The notes under the pieces: generated by a model
What the model was told of the DNA's origin: nothing
The model's database searches: none
Seen by the model: the letters and a program-made list of their open reading frames with translations, nothing else
In this document: positions 11,018 through 23,429 of the stretch, one piece after another
Position numbering within the stretch: the stretch's first letter is position 1
Layout of the letters: the number at the start of each line of letters is the position of its first letter
Made by a program: the position numbers and the translations under genes
DNA from: Sophora flavescens
Lineage: Eukaryota; Streptophyta; Magnoliopsida; Fabales; Fabaceae
Length of the DNA stretch: 64,000 bases
Direction of reading: 5' to 3'
Assembly (NCBI GenBank): GCA_030762895.1
Contig: CM061065.1
Coordinates: 84,577,607 to 84,641,606, forward strand

Positions 11018-11640
11018 TATTCCTTTGACTACTGTGCTACTTACCCATGCACCTTGTAACTTAATCCTCTTAATGAGCATTAAGTTTATAGGTAAGTTTT
11101 CACGAAAATCAGAATAGCTTAGTAACTTCATCCCCTGCTCCTATAAATAGCTTCCTTCCATCCTTTTAATTTTTTGCTTCACAATATGGCTCTGCCGTGG
11201 AGATTAACTTCATCACTCTTTCTTCCTATTCCTAGACTCAAAGGTCTTTGTCTTAATGGTCAAACAACTTCTGAGGTTGTGTAAATCACACAACATGGGT
11301 GGTAAGGTTGTGTAAATCACATAGTGTGAGTTGCTCACCTTATCATCTTTCTGGAGAATCGGCAGCTACAGTACCAGAACGTCAGCTTTGGAAGCAAATG
11401 ACTGTTCCAAGACCATTGCTGAAACAGATCGGGTGCACCCTTGCTCAGCCGCTCTGAAAAACTCGGTCGCTCGACTCTCCTCTCTTGCTCACCCGTGAAG
11501 GGAACGAAGCCTCAACAAATGTTTAGGATTTTAAACCCTTTCAATGTAACTTTTTATAGGATTTTAAACCCTATCAATGTAACTTTTTATAGGATTTTAA
11601 AGGATTTTAAACCCTTTCAATGAATGAGATCCGGTTTGGG
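11018..11640 (+). other. Mini transcription unit copy 2 in the CACTA element (TATA plus 32-codon ORF)
   Basis: TATAAATA at 11142-11149, then ATG at 11186 and a 32-codon frame (MALPWRLTSSLFLPIPRLKG...) ending TAA 11282-11284. It matches copy 1 in the FLPIP-LKGLCLNGQ-TSEV core, with a one-codon length difference. The Arg/Ser/Leu-rich start resembles an organelle targeting peptide. About 70 bp downstream another frame runs WRIGSYSTRTSALEAND... to a TGA near 11490, possibly a second exon. Two ~33-bp repeats (GTAACTTTTTATAGGATTTTAAA) follow at 11540-11620. No family is recognised; captured host gene fragments are the likeliest explanation. Confidence 0.45.
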
Positions 11641-12821
11641 TTATAGATTCAACTTATACTTCGCACATATATTTTAGTTTTCAAAACAGAAACACAAAAC
11701 ATCAAAGCAATTGTGAAATTGAAACTTTGAGGAAGGCAATGTGGAAGGGTGCGTATACTAGATAAAAAAAATTATTAAAATAACCTTTAGCGTCTGTTGA
11801 TGAAAGAACAAAAGTTAAAAGTGAAGTGACACTTTTAACGTCAGCTCAATGAAGAACTGACATTAAAAGGTTCACTTTTAACGTCAGTTGTTTATTGAAC
11901 TGACGTTAAAAGTGAGTCACTTCACTTTTAACGTCAGTTGTTTTTACAACTGACGTTAAAATTGAATTAATGAAGTCTGATATTTACAAAACTGCCACCG
12001 CCTCCTTTTTAACGTCTAGCTTTTGGTTAACTGACGTAAACCTTTACCGTCTAATGTATATTTTCCACTAGTGGGATATCCAGATTGGTCGCTGCCTCAT
12101 TATCATACACATTGCATTACATTGCATCATGGTGAAGGGTAGAGGAAAATAATATATTTTCGAGGATGGTTGTACATATATACAGAGATATGTTGTGATG
12201 CATGTTTTGTGTATGGTTATTGATTAAATGTAACTAAACCCTTTCCATGTTGATATTATATGTATTCTTATCCCCGTTTTTCTTTCTTTTGTATTCCATT
12301 TTCTTTATTGTTTTACTGAGACCCGGATCACACCGATGTCTCATTGGGGGGCATCCTTGGATGAAGGCTCCGGCGGGGTTCCCCCTCACGGGGACATTTG
12401 AGCTTGAGTTTGTAGATGCAAAAGGGTGGCTAGTGGACCCAGTCACTCGGTATGTTGTATATACGGGTCCCGTTTTGGTGACTTCTAGCGTAGGGAATGG
12501 AGCCCCATTTGGGTTGGTGGGGACCTTCAGAGTGGGACAGACTTTCCCATTCCCGATCGTATTTCTAGATGCACCGTTACCACCAATGCCACCGATGCCG
12601 GAGGTGGTACCAGTTCCCGTTCCAGTGCCAGTTGAGGTGTGACACCCCCCTGAGCATTACATCGTAAACACGTGCAGAAAAAAATTAAAAGTAATTCGAT
12701 GATTGCTTTCGGAAAATAATATTTTCTTAAGTTGTAATCATTTCTCAAAATGGTGATAAACGTTTTCCCTTTTCTTTTTCTTTTTAACAACCACAACAAC
12801 ATCGTAAATATAACCGTATAT

Positions 12822-12823
<2 letters not shown>

Positions 12824-12910
<87 letters not shown>
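12824..12910. repeat. (TA)n microsatellite
   Basis: An uninterrupted TA run of about 87 bp inside the solo LTR. Confidence 0.95.
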
Positions 12911-12911
<1 letters not shown>

Positions 12912-14422
12912 CATCATACAACTATACTGCAACTTAATTGTTATTAATTATACAACTAGACCTTAATAAGTATAGGTCCATTCAGAACAAAACATAAGTT
13001 AAATAAAAACCTAAGCTAGTCGTAACTAAAGATAGTCATAGCAGAAGAAGAGAACATCAACTTGCTCTGAACTAAGGGAACTTCCTCCAATAGTAGTGAA
13101 ATCCCCTGAGTGGTTCATCTGGGCTTGGATATAAATATATGCACAAGTAGAGAAGCCGACAATAAAACATGAAAGAGTGAGAAACCAATATATGGATTTA
13201 ACACAACAACCACATGCGCGACAGAAAAGGAAACAGAGACACATATATATATTCATAACAACATAAGCTTTCATAATAAAGTAAACAGTTCATCAATGGG
13301 TTTTCCTACCCCAAACATCATCATTTGAAAACTATGCATGAACACTTCATATACATCATCTAAATTCATACCTAATCTTCGGAGATCCCAACACCGTATA
13401 AAAGAGTTGATCAAGCTCGATAGCCAAATAAGGCACACCATCTTGAATACCGTGCCATTAAGATATCCAGATTCACCATCTTGAATACCTTGTCCACCAC
13501 GATATCCAGAATAGAATTGGCACCGTTTGGAACATCTTATCCACCAATATATCCAGATTAATGCCATAGGCACGTCTGTCGAATGAACGCATGTAAAAAC
13601 ACTTTGTTCTTGTCACTTTTCTTTGTGTTCAATATTCCCTTGCCGAAGCTTAAAATCTTACGATCAAACATAGTTTTAAACATATTAAAACTTTCATTAA
13701 TAATATAGGACCTCAAAGTCTGAGTGATCAATCACGAAACCCCTAGATCGATGCACCAGTCATAGGTTCGTGGTAATAGAAAACATCTCAAATGTTTTAA
13801 TATAGTAGACACCACGTCAACAAGACCTCAAAGTCCAAAGGACACCACGCCATAACACTATAAGAACCTTAGCACCCTGACGTCTCGGTTACTAAGTTCC
13901 ATATCACTTTTAACACAGTTGAGAAAACTTGACTTCGGAAGATCATTTCGAATGGGAAATTCTTTCATAAAATCATCGGTTACTAAAAATTTAGTTTTCA
14001 TAAAAGATAGTCACTTGAGGCTCAAACTTGTTCAAAATACGTACTACCGCTTTAGAAATACTTGTCGACGACACTTTTCCAAATTACCGTCGTTTAGCCT
14101 TTTTAACGACATTTAAGCCAATTCTTAGCTTTTTCCACTTAAATAATTTTCAAAAATCATAATTAAGTTAATTTTCTAAGATTAATTTCTTAAAATAACT
14201 TTTTATAATATTCTAGAATTTCTTACATAAAAATTAGCAGAACAAAAATAATTTCACGGTTACATCCCCACTGTGACTCAAAGTTTACTTTTACACTAAT
14301 AAATCCTTAAAATAATGATATTTTACTACATTCCTTATTTTTCCCAAATAAAATTTTCCATCAATATTATATTCCAATATTTCACCGTTAAACATGGCAT
14401 ATAATTTATAAAGCTTCTTAAA

Positions 14423-14602
14423 GCTTTTATCTGGTTAATTGATTGGGCACTGACCACTGTCAGGCTTCTCAAACAACAATCAACAACAATTTTATAGCAT
14501 TTAACCCTGGCAGCTTTTATCTGGTTAATTGATTGGGCACTGACCACTGTCAGGCTTCTCAAACAACAATCAACAACAATTTTATAGCATTTAACCCTGG
14601 CA
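14423..14602. repeat. Perfect 90-bp tandem duplication
   Basis: Two identical 90-bp units starting GCTTTTATCTGGTTAATTG at 14423 and 14513, within the solo LTR. The lack of differences points to a recent duplication. Confidence 0.95.
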
Positions 14603-16609
14603 GATCATGCATCAAAACACTATAATATACCACTGTAAATAAATAATTAAATGCATTTAAACAAACACAGATAAATAACATATCTTTAATCAAGAACCAC
14701 AACCATAAACCAAACCCCACAACCACAGAAAAATCATACAGACCAACAACTTGATAGCATGTAGCCATCGGAAAAATCTCTCAGGAAATCCCCTCTTACC
14801 TCTTGAAGATTCAAGTTTCTATTCAACGAAGTCTCGGTTTCAGATCTGGTTTCCTCCACGAACTCGGGTACTCAAAACAAATGTTATCCTTCAACAAACC
14901 ATAACAAATAAATTATAAATCAAACAATCAAAAACACTCATATTTCCTATGTATGGTTCATCCATGAGGAGTTTATGTGGCTAAAAATTCCCAAAAATCC
15001 TAAGCTCTTGGATTAGTGATCCTTAAGCATATTGAACATAAGATCAATGATCATAATACAAAAGTTGAATTAAAATCCTCTAACTCCACTTAGAGCTAGG
15101 TTCGGCTATTTCGAAACAAATAGAATAGGGATTTTATTTTGATTCAACAACTTGGATTCAATATGGATAAGAACTAAAAGGATTAAATCATGTATAACTT
15201 AACACAAAAATGAAACAAAACTCCTCCACCCACACAAGTGGGTTTCGGCCATGATTGGAAAAGTGAGGAGAGAATTTTTGTTTGATTCATGCTCTTGGAT
15301 TATAAACATAGAGGTGATTATAAGATCATAGAAATTGGTTTCATGATCATTGGATTTTTGTACCATTTCTTAGAGATTTTCAAAGATTCTTGATCTAGGA
15401 ATGTAAAAGTGATGATCATGGCATGAATTTGCAAAATACATGAAGAATAAGACTTAGATGATCAAGGATTAAGAGTTTACCTCTTGAAGATCAAGTAAGA
15501 ACAAGTGAAATGATCAATCCAAGCAAAGATCAAAGACTAACTTTGGTGTTTTTATGAGTTTATGAAGCAAAATGCAATAGGAAGAAAATGAAGTGTGAGG
15601 GAGGGTATTTGTAAGAGTATGGCTGCGCACAAGAGGGGCCAAGGAGCAAGGAATCTTTGTTTCAAAAGGATCAAAGTGCAATTAAGTGGTACCAACTTGC
15701 AAAATTCTACAAGCATAAGTACCTAAATGCAAAACCTTCCTACTTGGTCATCATTACTATGTGCATCATAAATGCATTCACATGGTGACTCACCTATATG
15801 AGTCATCTTGAGATTTATCCCTTAGCATGTCCCCGAAATCATGTATTCAGCTCCGTCGCTTACCCGATTAATATATCTCCCGGATAAAATATAATATTTC
15901 ACTTTTTAGTGAAATATTTCAAAACAACAAAAAATGTTGGAAATTAAATAAAAACCTAAAGTTTTTCGTTCACGAGTCAAAATTAGGTTTTCTAATCAGT
16001 ATAATCATATTGTCAGTTAAAATCACATTTTCTAAGTCTCTGATAAAAATATAAACGTATTTATATAAATTTCCGATATTGGAAAGCGGTGAAAAATCAG
16101 GGTGTTACATGAGGCACTTGCACTAGAGCCAGCACCAGCACCAATACCATCACCAGTGCCTATCATTGCACCAGCTCCTGAGGAGGATCATGTAGTACCA
16201 GATATCGATCATATGCTAGCTCCGGAGGTACCGGAGCTTCCCGATGTTAGAACGACAGGATCTGAGTCCTCTATATTGTCATCCAGAGACAGCAGAGCTT
16301 ATCGCTGACTGTTTTAGAGGCCTGCTTGGAGGAGTACCTCTAGCAGTAGCAGAGGAGTTGTGGGACCCTCCAGACTCAGGGGTGACAGTGAAGGTAGTAG
16401 TATGTGATAGTACAGGCCAGTGCTGTCCAGATTGGTGTGTATAGGTGCGAGTGAGAATTTTGATGTACTTTTGAGAGGGGACTGGGGTTTTGAGAGTCGG
16501 TGAGGCATCTTCTGCTTTTCAGTCTTTGATGTATTTTTGGTTATGTCCTAGTTTGTATATCTGGGATCCTACTGATGGGACTCCCTCTACAGTACGTATA
16601 TGATGTATA

Positions 16610-16646
16610 TGTTTATGTATGTGTGCATGTGTGTGTGTGTGTGTGT
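16610..16646. repeat. (TG)n-rich microsatellite
   Basis: A run dominated by TG dinucleotides in the last part of the element C LTR. Confidence 0.8.
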
Positions 16647-16762
16647 ATTTGTATGATGGTTGTTTTATATTTAAGTTTTAATTAAGTAACCGTATAACGT
16701 TAATATCACAATTTGGAATTAAATAAAATATGGTTCTTTTAATGGGACATCAGGGTGTCTCA

Positions 16763-16993
16763 TTCGGTGATATCCAAGCAATTTGATTATGTTCATACTG
16801 TGAGGTTAGGGTGTACTGGCCATTTTAGCTAGATCCACACCGGATATCGACTATGTCTAGAAGTTGGGTAGTTAGTCCGTACGTAAAAATTAACATTGAT
16901 GTAACATATAGTATTTATATTTTAGCTTTATGTAGTATTATATGCCATATTAATGTGAGCTAATGATTTCTTTTAACACGATCATGGCTCGAG
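16763..16993 (+). pseudogene. Element C leader: decayed PBS, 5' UTR and first gag codons
   Basis: Directly after the LTR end (16762) the sequence TGATATCCAAGC (16768-16779) aligns with the tRNA-Met PBS TGGTATCAGAGC with three mismatches. The following 200 bp match element A's leader (CTGTGAGGT, GATCCACACCGGAT, AGAAGTTGGGTAG, GAGC-AATGATTTCTTTTA) up to ATGGCTCGA at 16984-16992, the same gag start as A's ATGGCTCGTGG. The frame is cut one base later by the LTR of element B, so gag here is three codons long. It shows that C is a + strand Tekay element. Confidence 0.75.
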
Positions 16994-17869
16994 TGTAACA
17001 CCCTTCTCGAGCGCTACATTGTCTGTGACATTTCTATTTTATAAGAACGTAAAGCGGAAAATAATTATTTTACCAAAAATAAGGGTTTACTTTTTTCTTT
17101 TCTCTTTCACAAATAATACAACACATACTCTTTAACATATAACATCAACTTATGCATAAATATTGTACAAACACTCCCAAGTACTAACAGTCATACATAT
17201 TTAGAAAAAGGCGGAAATACCAACACCAGTAAATAACAATAGACTAGAAATATGTTTATAATAATAGTAACAGTATTGGAGACGCAGCTCCACAAAATAT
17301 ATATTATAGACATAAGACTGATCATGCTGGGCAATACAATACAATGATGTAATATCATCCCCACATAACTATAACAATCATGAATGATATACCGCCACAT
17401 AGTGAGTATACTCCTCACATACACTATACTAAAGCCATTGAAACTGTGTCCATGTCCCTACGTCATCTCAAACTCCAGCTGGGTGTGATGGAGAAATAGC
17501 GCTATCGTCATCTTCGCCCGACGTAAAATAGAACAAACCAGAAAATACATAAATGAGGTGAGATCCCCATTCATCTTACACTTAACGCAGATAAGCAGTG
17601 GTATGACACAGTACGCATAACTATCGAGATACAGTTATATCCTCAATCATAACAGAAATAATAATGTTTCACAACAACATAATCACGAGATAATGTTTTT
17701 CTTAGATTGGAGACATCTAAGACTCGAGGAATGACCTCTGATTCCCTATACCATGGTTTTAACAAACAGTCAGAGAGAGTGGTTCGGAGGATTATTCTGG
17801 AATCCACCAGCCTTGGGTAATAAAATGCGACATCGGTCAGCAATGTGCACATAGGATTTTTCAGGAACA

Positions 17870-18890
17870 TCCTACACTACCAGAAAACACGTAATGTCTA
17901 GTCGAGTATGTCGATGTATTGCAAGATCACCATGCCACAAAGGAGCAACCAACTGGGCCTATATGAGTATTTCATACCCAGACACCCCTGAGTATCAACC
18001 AGACCGTCACTACGAAATTCGTACCCGCATTAAAGTGTTAGCTCAATCTCCTAGGCACAACGGCCTTACAGAACATAGTTTCACCATGTCTTTAGGCAAA
18101 CTTTGCCGAAAATGTGTTCTTCTCGTCCATCCACCGGATGACATCTTGATTCCCTCGGAATAATTTCAACGTACTCTAACAGATGCTAGATGTTCTTAAG
18201 TATGAATCACCGGTACTTAACATCAATCTAAAGTTCTTAAAGTACTTGATTAAAAATCCTAGCACATTATGAGATTGGAACACAAGTCCAATTATTTATT
18301 TCTCGGTACTTTTCTAATTGAGCCTTTTTCTTGGCTTCCAAGGAAACAAATCATTATAAGTCCATTAAATTTTATGGAATATGGATAATGAATTATCCAT
18401 ACTTTATGACATAAGGTCGTGTTCCACCCCACGTCATAAATTATTACGTTCGTATTTTCACTAAGTCGTTCTTGACTTACGTTTTTGAATTTTACCTTAA
18501 AATCTCGTCTTTGAAGACTAAAATCCTTTTGTCTTTGAACCAAAACCTTTAGATAAAATCAAATAAATTTTCAAGAATAATTTCCATCAAAGATACATAG
18601 GTATCAGTTTCTCCAAAACATTTTCACAAAAATCCTTAAAAACACTTAACGACGCTTTCACCGGTTTTTACTAAATTTAGGCCCAAAAGCCATACTTTTG
18701 TAAACATGGTTCTTCACCTCAAATATATTAATTTCCTAGGTTATAATACTCATATGAAGATGTTGAAATACTGATTTTACATCTTCCTCTCCATTTATAG
18801 GAAATTCCTAAAAATTTGACCGAACGTCATTAAGTTTGTAAATCGTGTAATTTCTTTTTCCATGAATTTAAACTCTAATGGTCCAAAACT
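17870..18890. other. Non-coding body of the element B LTR, no gene
   Basis: AT-rich LTR sequence; short open frames here (for example 17894-18163) have no domain and no conservation between the LTR copies. Nothing further is seen. Confidence 0.5.
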
Positions 18891-21800
18891 TGTAACACCC
18901 CCCTTGGGCATTACCTAGTGAACACGTATGGAATAAATTAAAGAACTTTGTATAAGTCTAAAAATGGGGGTAAAAGTTTTTCCTTATACGGAATACTTTG
19001 AAAATTTGCCACACATATTTCAACGGTGACACTACATAATACTCAATCAACACATAGAAATTGATTATATTGAAAATTAAATCTTTCACAGCGTACAAGT
19101 TTTTAGTGAAAATATATCATGGTTCACAACTGAATTCTAAATCATATAAAGGCTTTCAAATTCTCATGCAACGATTTTCTCAAAAACACCCAATATAAAT
19201 AAATATCCTTGGCTGGTCATACTACAAGACACCTCCAGGAAAGACCTCTATGGTCGTTACCACTATCACCAACCTTTTCAAGAATCGGGACTAAACTCCT
19301 CGAGCGAACTGGACATCCTCTGCATCATCTGCTCTCAAGTACCAAGGTACCACAGCAAAACCAGAAGAAAATAGATATATAGCGAGGGTGAGATACCAAT
19401 ATATGAATTTTGACAAGATAACCTCATGTGCGACACACAAAACAGCATATACTTGAATAGTCACAACATATGGAAATTATCCAAACAACATAATACTTTT
19501 GTCAATGGGATTCATACCCGACAGTCATCGCGATTTTATAAAAATGCATGACACTTCAATATTCAAGCTCTAACTTGGTATCTAATCTCCGGAGATCCCA
19601 TAACTTTCTGTTTCGTTTTTTAGTAGACCAGGCTCTTTTCATGGATCATTGTAAAAACGAAATAAAACAATGTCCAAAGAACATATAACACATTGGTCAA
19701 CACTCAGTCCACCATGGTCATTACTCAAAAATGTAACACATTAGCCCACTCAGGACACAATGGTTACTGCGATAAATAGAATTTATTGTCCATAACACAT
19801 TGGCCCACTCAGGACACAATAGTCACCGTATTAATTGGAAACATAGTCCATTAAAGATACATTGGCCCACTCAGGACTCAATGATTTATACTTCAACACA
19901 TGGCACGTCTGCCAACTAATGCACGAGAAAAACTTTTATTCTCGCCTTGTTTTCTTTTTCGTCATATTCTTCCCTTGTAGAAGCTCAAAGATCACGACCA
20001 TGCTTAATTTTTTATTAAGACTTTTCCACTTTAAGCAAACACATGACACATTAGTCCAAGTGTTTTAAACTCAACACAGGACATAAAAGTCCGAGTGCTA
20101 AATCACAAAGCCCTAAACTGATGCACTAGTCTTAGACTCGCGGATATAGAATTCACATTCCCCATCTCAATTTTAGGACACTCAGTCCACAAAACTTTTA
20201 CAGGACACTCAGTCCACTAACACAGATCCCTTATCTACGTGTCAACAGAACACTAGAGTCCCGACGTCTCGGTTACTAGGTTCATTTTTCCTTTTTTTTT
20301 AAAAAAAAATTCGCTCAGTGAAACAACAAATACAAAACCAAACCTCCGAAAACTTATCCAAGTTTAACATGATTATTTCCACTGAATAAAACTCCTTTAT
20401 AGAAAGTTTTTTTCTGTTAAAAACATTTATAAAACGTAAAATCGTTGACAAATTCCTTTTCTTCCCAATTACTTCATTCTTGAAAATTGTTCTCATAAAA
20501 ACATCAACTTTTAAAAATGTCCTTTCTAAATAAAATTCATAATAACAAAATGAAATCGTTTTCTCAAAATTTTCAGTAAAAATTCTTTTATAACTCAAAA
20601 TGATTTTTCTATCATAAATAATTATTCCGACGTCAATATTATGTTATTTTAGTAACTTAATTACTTTAAATAACATTTTATAATATAATTGAACTTATTT
20701 TGGAAAAACTAAGGCCTATGAAATTTTTTCACAATTCCGCCCTTACTGTCACTCATTAACTCATTTTCCACCTAAAATAATATTTTTCGACTTTTCCTCA
20801 AATGTCCACAATTTAATCACTTTGATTAAATATTTAAGCTTATTAAGCTTTTATCCTCAAATTAATTTAAACACTGATCACTGTCAGGTCTTCTCAATCC
20901 ATCACTCAACTGTAGATAATTTCATCACAACATAGTACATCATACATCACAATTATTGCATGCATCACAATTATAAATAAACAATTCAGTTATAATCGCA
21001 CAAATCAATATATCACATTTAAAATACATAGCAAAATAAACAACAATTAATCAAATTACCACAGAAAACTACAACAGATAATTTACAGACAACTCTAAGA
21101 TAGCATATGACTATCATAAACTCCTCTGGTAAACTCCCCTTAACTCTTGAAGTTACAGATTCCTCTTGGAATTCTGTTTTCTCGACGAAACTCACTCAAC
21201 CAAACAAACAATTATCCTTCACAATCAAAACACAACACAAGTTAACAAAATGAAACAAAATCCATCTAGTTTTCTACGAACTAAGTGTTCGGCCATGATG
21301 AGTAAAATTGGCTAGGGATGTCAAAATTTCATAATCTTTTGGATCAATGATCCTTAGGCATTAGAAAGACAACATCAATGGCTATAACTCAAATTGAAAC
21401 AAAATCTTCTAACTTATCAAGAGCTGGGTTTCGGCCTTGAAGAACAAAATAGGCTATAGATTTTAAAAATTCTCAAGCTTCTAGATCTAGCAACTAGAAG
21501 TTTTAGAGAGACTAAATCAAGTGTTAGATTCCAAGAAAATGAAACAAAACTCATCCAATCCTCTTGGAGTAAGTTTCGTCCATGAGTAGAAAAATAGGGA
21601 GGATATTTTCTTTGCTCTCATGCTTTTAGATAACAAACCTAGAAGTCTTGGAGAGTTCATAGAAATTGGTTTTAAATCAAATGGATTTTTCTACAATTTG
21701 CTAGAGATTTTTTAAGATTGGATCTAGAAATTGAATAAGTTATTTTCATGGCATGAAATCATGAAATGAATGAATAATAAGGCTTAGTGATGCAAGGAGA

Positions 21801-23429
21801 TGAGGTTTTACCACTTGAATGATGAAGAGAAATGATCAACCAAAGCTTGTTAAAAGTTTAACAGCTTTGAGGATGTGGTGGTTTTATGAGTGTATCTCAT
21901 GATCTGATCATCTAAAAATTACAAACTTTGGCTTTTCGGAAAGGTAATATGGAGACACACAACTTTGATGTTGAAGGTTTTGTTTGATACAGATCCGAAC
22001 AGGGACGTAAAGGGCCTTCTTTCCGATGTTCTAGTGTGATGCTGAGGATTTTGAGCTGTTTTGGCAATTTGGGCATATCTAGCAATATACTTATCTGTTT
22101 TTTATGATCTTTAGCTCGTTGGAAATAAGCGAGGAAGAGGAACAACTTTCATTTAGAAAGTCTTCCGAGTTTCAGAACGTAAGAGGGCCAAAGTGTCGTT
22201 ATGGTTTCGGTGGAGTATGATCATGAAAGCTAAAGTATCAATAAAGTTTTTCTTAGTTGTCTTTGTGTTCTTGATGAATGATGAAGATAAAATGGTTTAG
22301 GGTGGAGGATGAGGGCTGGCGCACAAGCAAGGAAGAATAGGAGAATAAACAAAAGAAATTTTGTTTAAAATGAAATCAAAAGATGATGTGTGGTAGAGAA
22401 GTAAGACATGTATCCTTTTTAATTTTGTGGTTGAAAAGAAAGATGAACAAATGGTTAAAAGTGGTGAAGGGTGGGCAGCCTTGGAGCCTTAGAAATTGTG
22501 TGGATGAAGGTGTTTAGGAGGTGTGGTCGTGTTACACACCACAAATAAGAAAGGAGATATTTTAGTTTGAATCATGGTTGACTAACCTTGGTTGAATTTA
22601 ACTTAGTCTCGGTTAGGTTAAGGTCCAAAATATATAGATATTTGGGGTTGTCATCATGACAATTGAGTGGCCATGAATGGAGGAGACAATTATGTGGTGG
22701 AGATGGTGTTGAGGAGGTGTGGCTGGTTGTACACCACAAGGAGGAAGGAGAATCCAAATTGGCTTTGTCTTGGTCTTGTTTGCAAATTAAAACAATGGAG
22801 TTTTAGTGTTTTTGGAGCAAAATGTGTTAAGTGTTTGAAGATGAGATATATGAACTAAATTACCAAGGGGAAGGAAAGGGTGTAGCAGTGTAGAGGTGGG
22901 GACAATTTGGTCAAAAAATTGTGATGGCAAGCCTTGCAATTTCTATGGAAAACCAAGGGCATATTGGTCATTTCAGTTGCAAAATATCCTAAGACATTTA
23001 TGTGCCATTATGGCCAATATGACTCGGATAGGATCACCATAAATGCTCGTCACATCAGCCACCCCAGCTCCATATTTAGCTCTGCCGAATAAAATTGAAG
23101 TTTTCGCCAGTATAAAATATAATGTTTTATTTTCACGTGAAAATTTTCAAAAAGACTAATATCGTATTAAATACGATATAAACCTTAACCGTTTCGTTCG
23201 CGAGTCAAAATTATATTTTCTGATTAGTAAACTTTTACTATCAGGGAAAACGTCGACCGGGTTCTATCTGAATTTTCAACCAAAATTTTAACGGTAACCT
23301 TACAAGAATAAGTATAATATGAATATGACTTTGGTTTATCCAAAATCATTTTCTAAGTCTCGGATAAAATATATATACACTTATATATTTATCACCGATA
23401 GTAAAAAGTAGTGAAAATTGCGGTGTTAC
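18891..23429 (-). mobile_element. Element D 3' LTR (4.54 kb)
   Basis: Matches 25666-31984 along its whole length by eye, apart from the 1.8-kb insertion and a few small indels in the partner. It contains a diverged tandem series of ~62-bp units with the phrase CATTGGCCCACTCAGGACAC (about 19680-19900). A 63-codon frame at 22667-22858 (MAMNGGDNYVVEM...) is present in both LTRs but has no known domain. Confidence 0.85.

Larger units (their letters stand above)
5044..12073 (-). mobile_element. Complete CACTA (En/Spm) transposon, 7.03 kb, TSD GGA
   Basis: Both ends are CACTAGTG; read inward they continue CAATAAGTGC (left) and GAAAATATAC (right, - strand). The 3-bp duplication GGA is present at 5041-5043 and 12074-12076, as expected for CACTA. 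Subterminal AACGTCAGTT/AACTGACGTT repeats fill about 5060-5430 and 9570-12040. The - strand carries a tnp2-type transposase region (5672-8871) broken by two stops and a frameshift. The part between 9.8 and 11.6 kb holds duplicated TATA-plus-short-ORF units. The element interrupts the element C LTR. Intact ends suggest it could still move if a related transposase were supplied. Confidence 0.92.
12638..16109 (-). mobile_element. Solo LTR, Tekay-type, 3.47 kb, TSD TGAGG
   Basis: Starts TGTGACACCCCCC and ends CAGGGTGTTACA (TG...CA). Identical 5-bp duplications TGAGG flank it at 12633-12637 and 16110-16114. It shares the conserved Tekay LTR blocks (CTCCGTCGCTTACCCGATT about 15852, GTTCACGAGTCAAAATTAGG about 15968), which places LTR sense on the - strand. 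No internal region is present, so it formed by LTR-LTR recombination. It contains a (TA)n run and a perfect 90-bp tandem duplication. Confidence 0.92.
12247..16308 (+). pseudogene. Proline/valine-rich ORF inside the element C LTR, split by a solo LTR
   Basis: The left part runs from ATG 12247 to 12637 (130 codons): a hydrophobic start, then a globular-looking part (GGHPWMKAPAGFPLTG, GPVLVTSSVGNGAPFG) and a PMPPMPEVVPVPVPVPVE tail. The right part, 16110-16308, starts ALALEPAPAPIPSPVPIIAP, turns acidic and ends at TGA 16306-16308. Counting the TGAGG duplication once, the two parts are in the same frame, so the ORF was open when the solo LTR element inserted. It lies in the LTR downstream region where other Tekay LTRs here carry short acidic ORFs. 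Whether it was ever translated is unknown; no domain is recognised. Confidence 0.5.
4382..16762 (+). mobile_element. Element C: truncated Tekay LTR (+), split by a CACTA element and a solo LTR
   Basis: The three LTR pieces are 4382-5043, 12074-12637 and 16110-16762. The first matches, in opposite orientation, blocks of element A's LTR (GTAGGGCGACCTA... near 4531 against 57540; ATAGTGTCATTGCTTTGCATG near 4949 against 42690). The last matches A's LTR end: GGGATCCTACTGA (16564) and the terminus GGGTGTCTCA (16753-16762). About 1.9 kb of LTR remains after removing the insertions; the U3 start is lost at the copia junction. Confidence 0.7.

Noticed and set aside
12738..12932. 64-codon - strand ORF made mostly of Ile-Tyr repeats
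   Set aside because: It is a translation of the (TA)n microsatellite.
22667..22858. 63-codon ORF (MAMNGGDNYVVEM...), also at 31251-31433
   Set aside because: Shared because both are LTRs of element D; the ends differ and no family is recognised, so coding is not supported.
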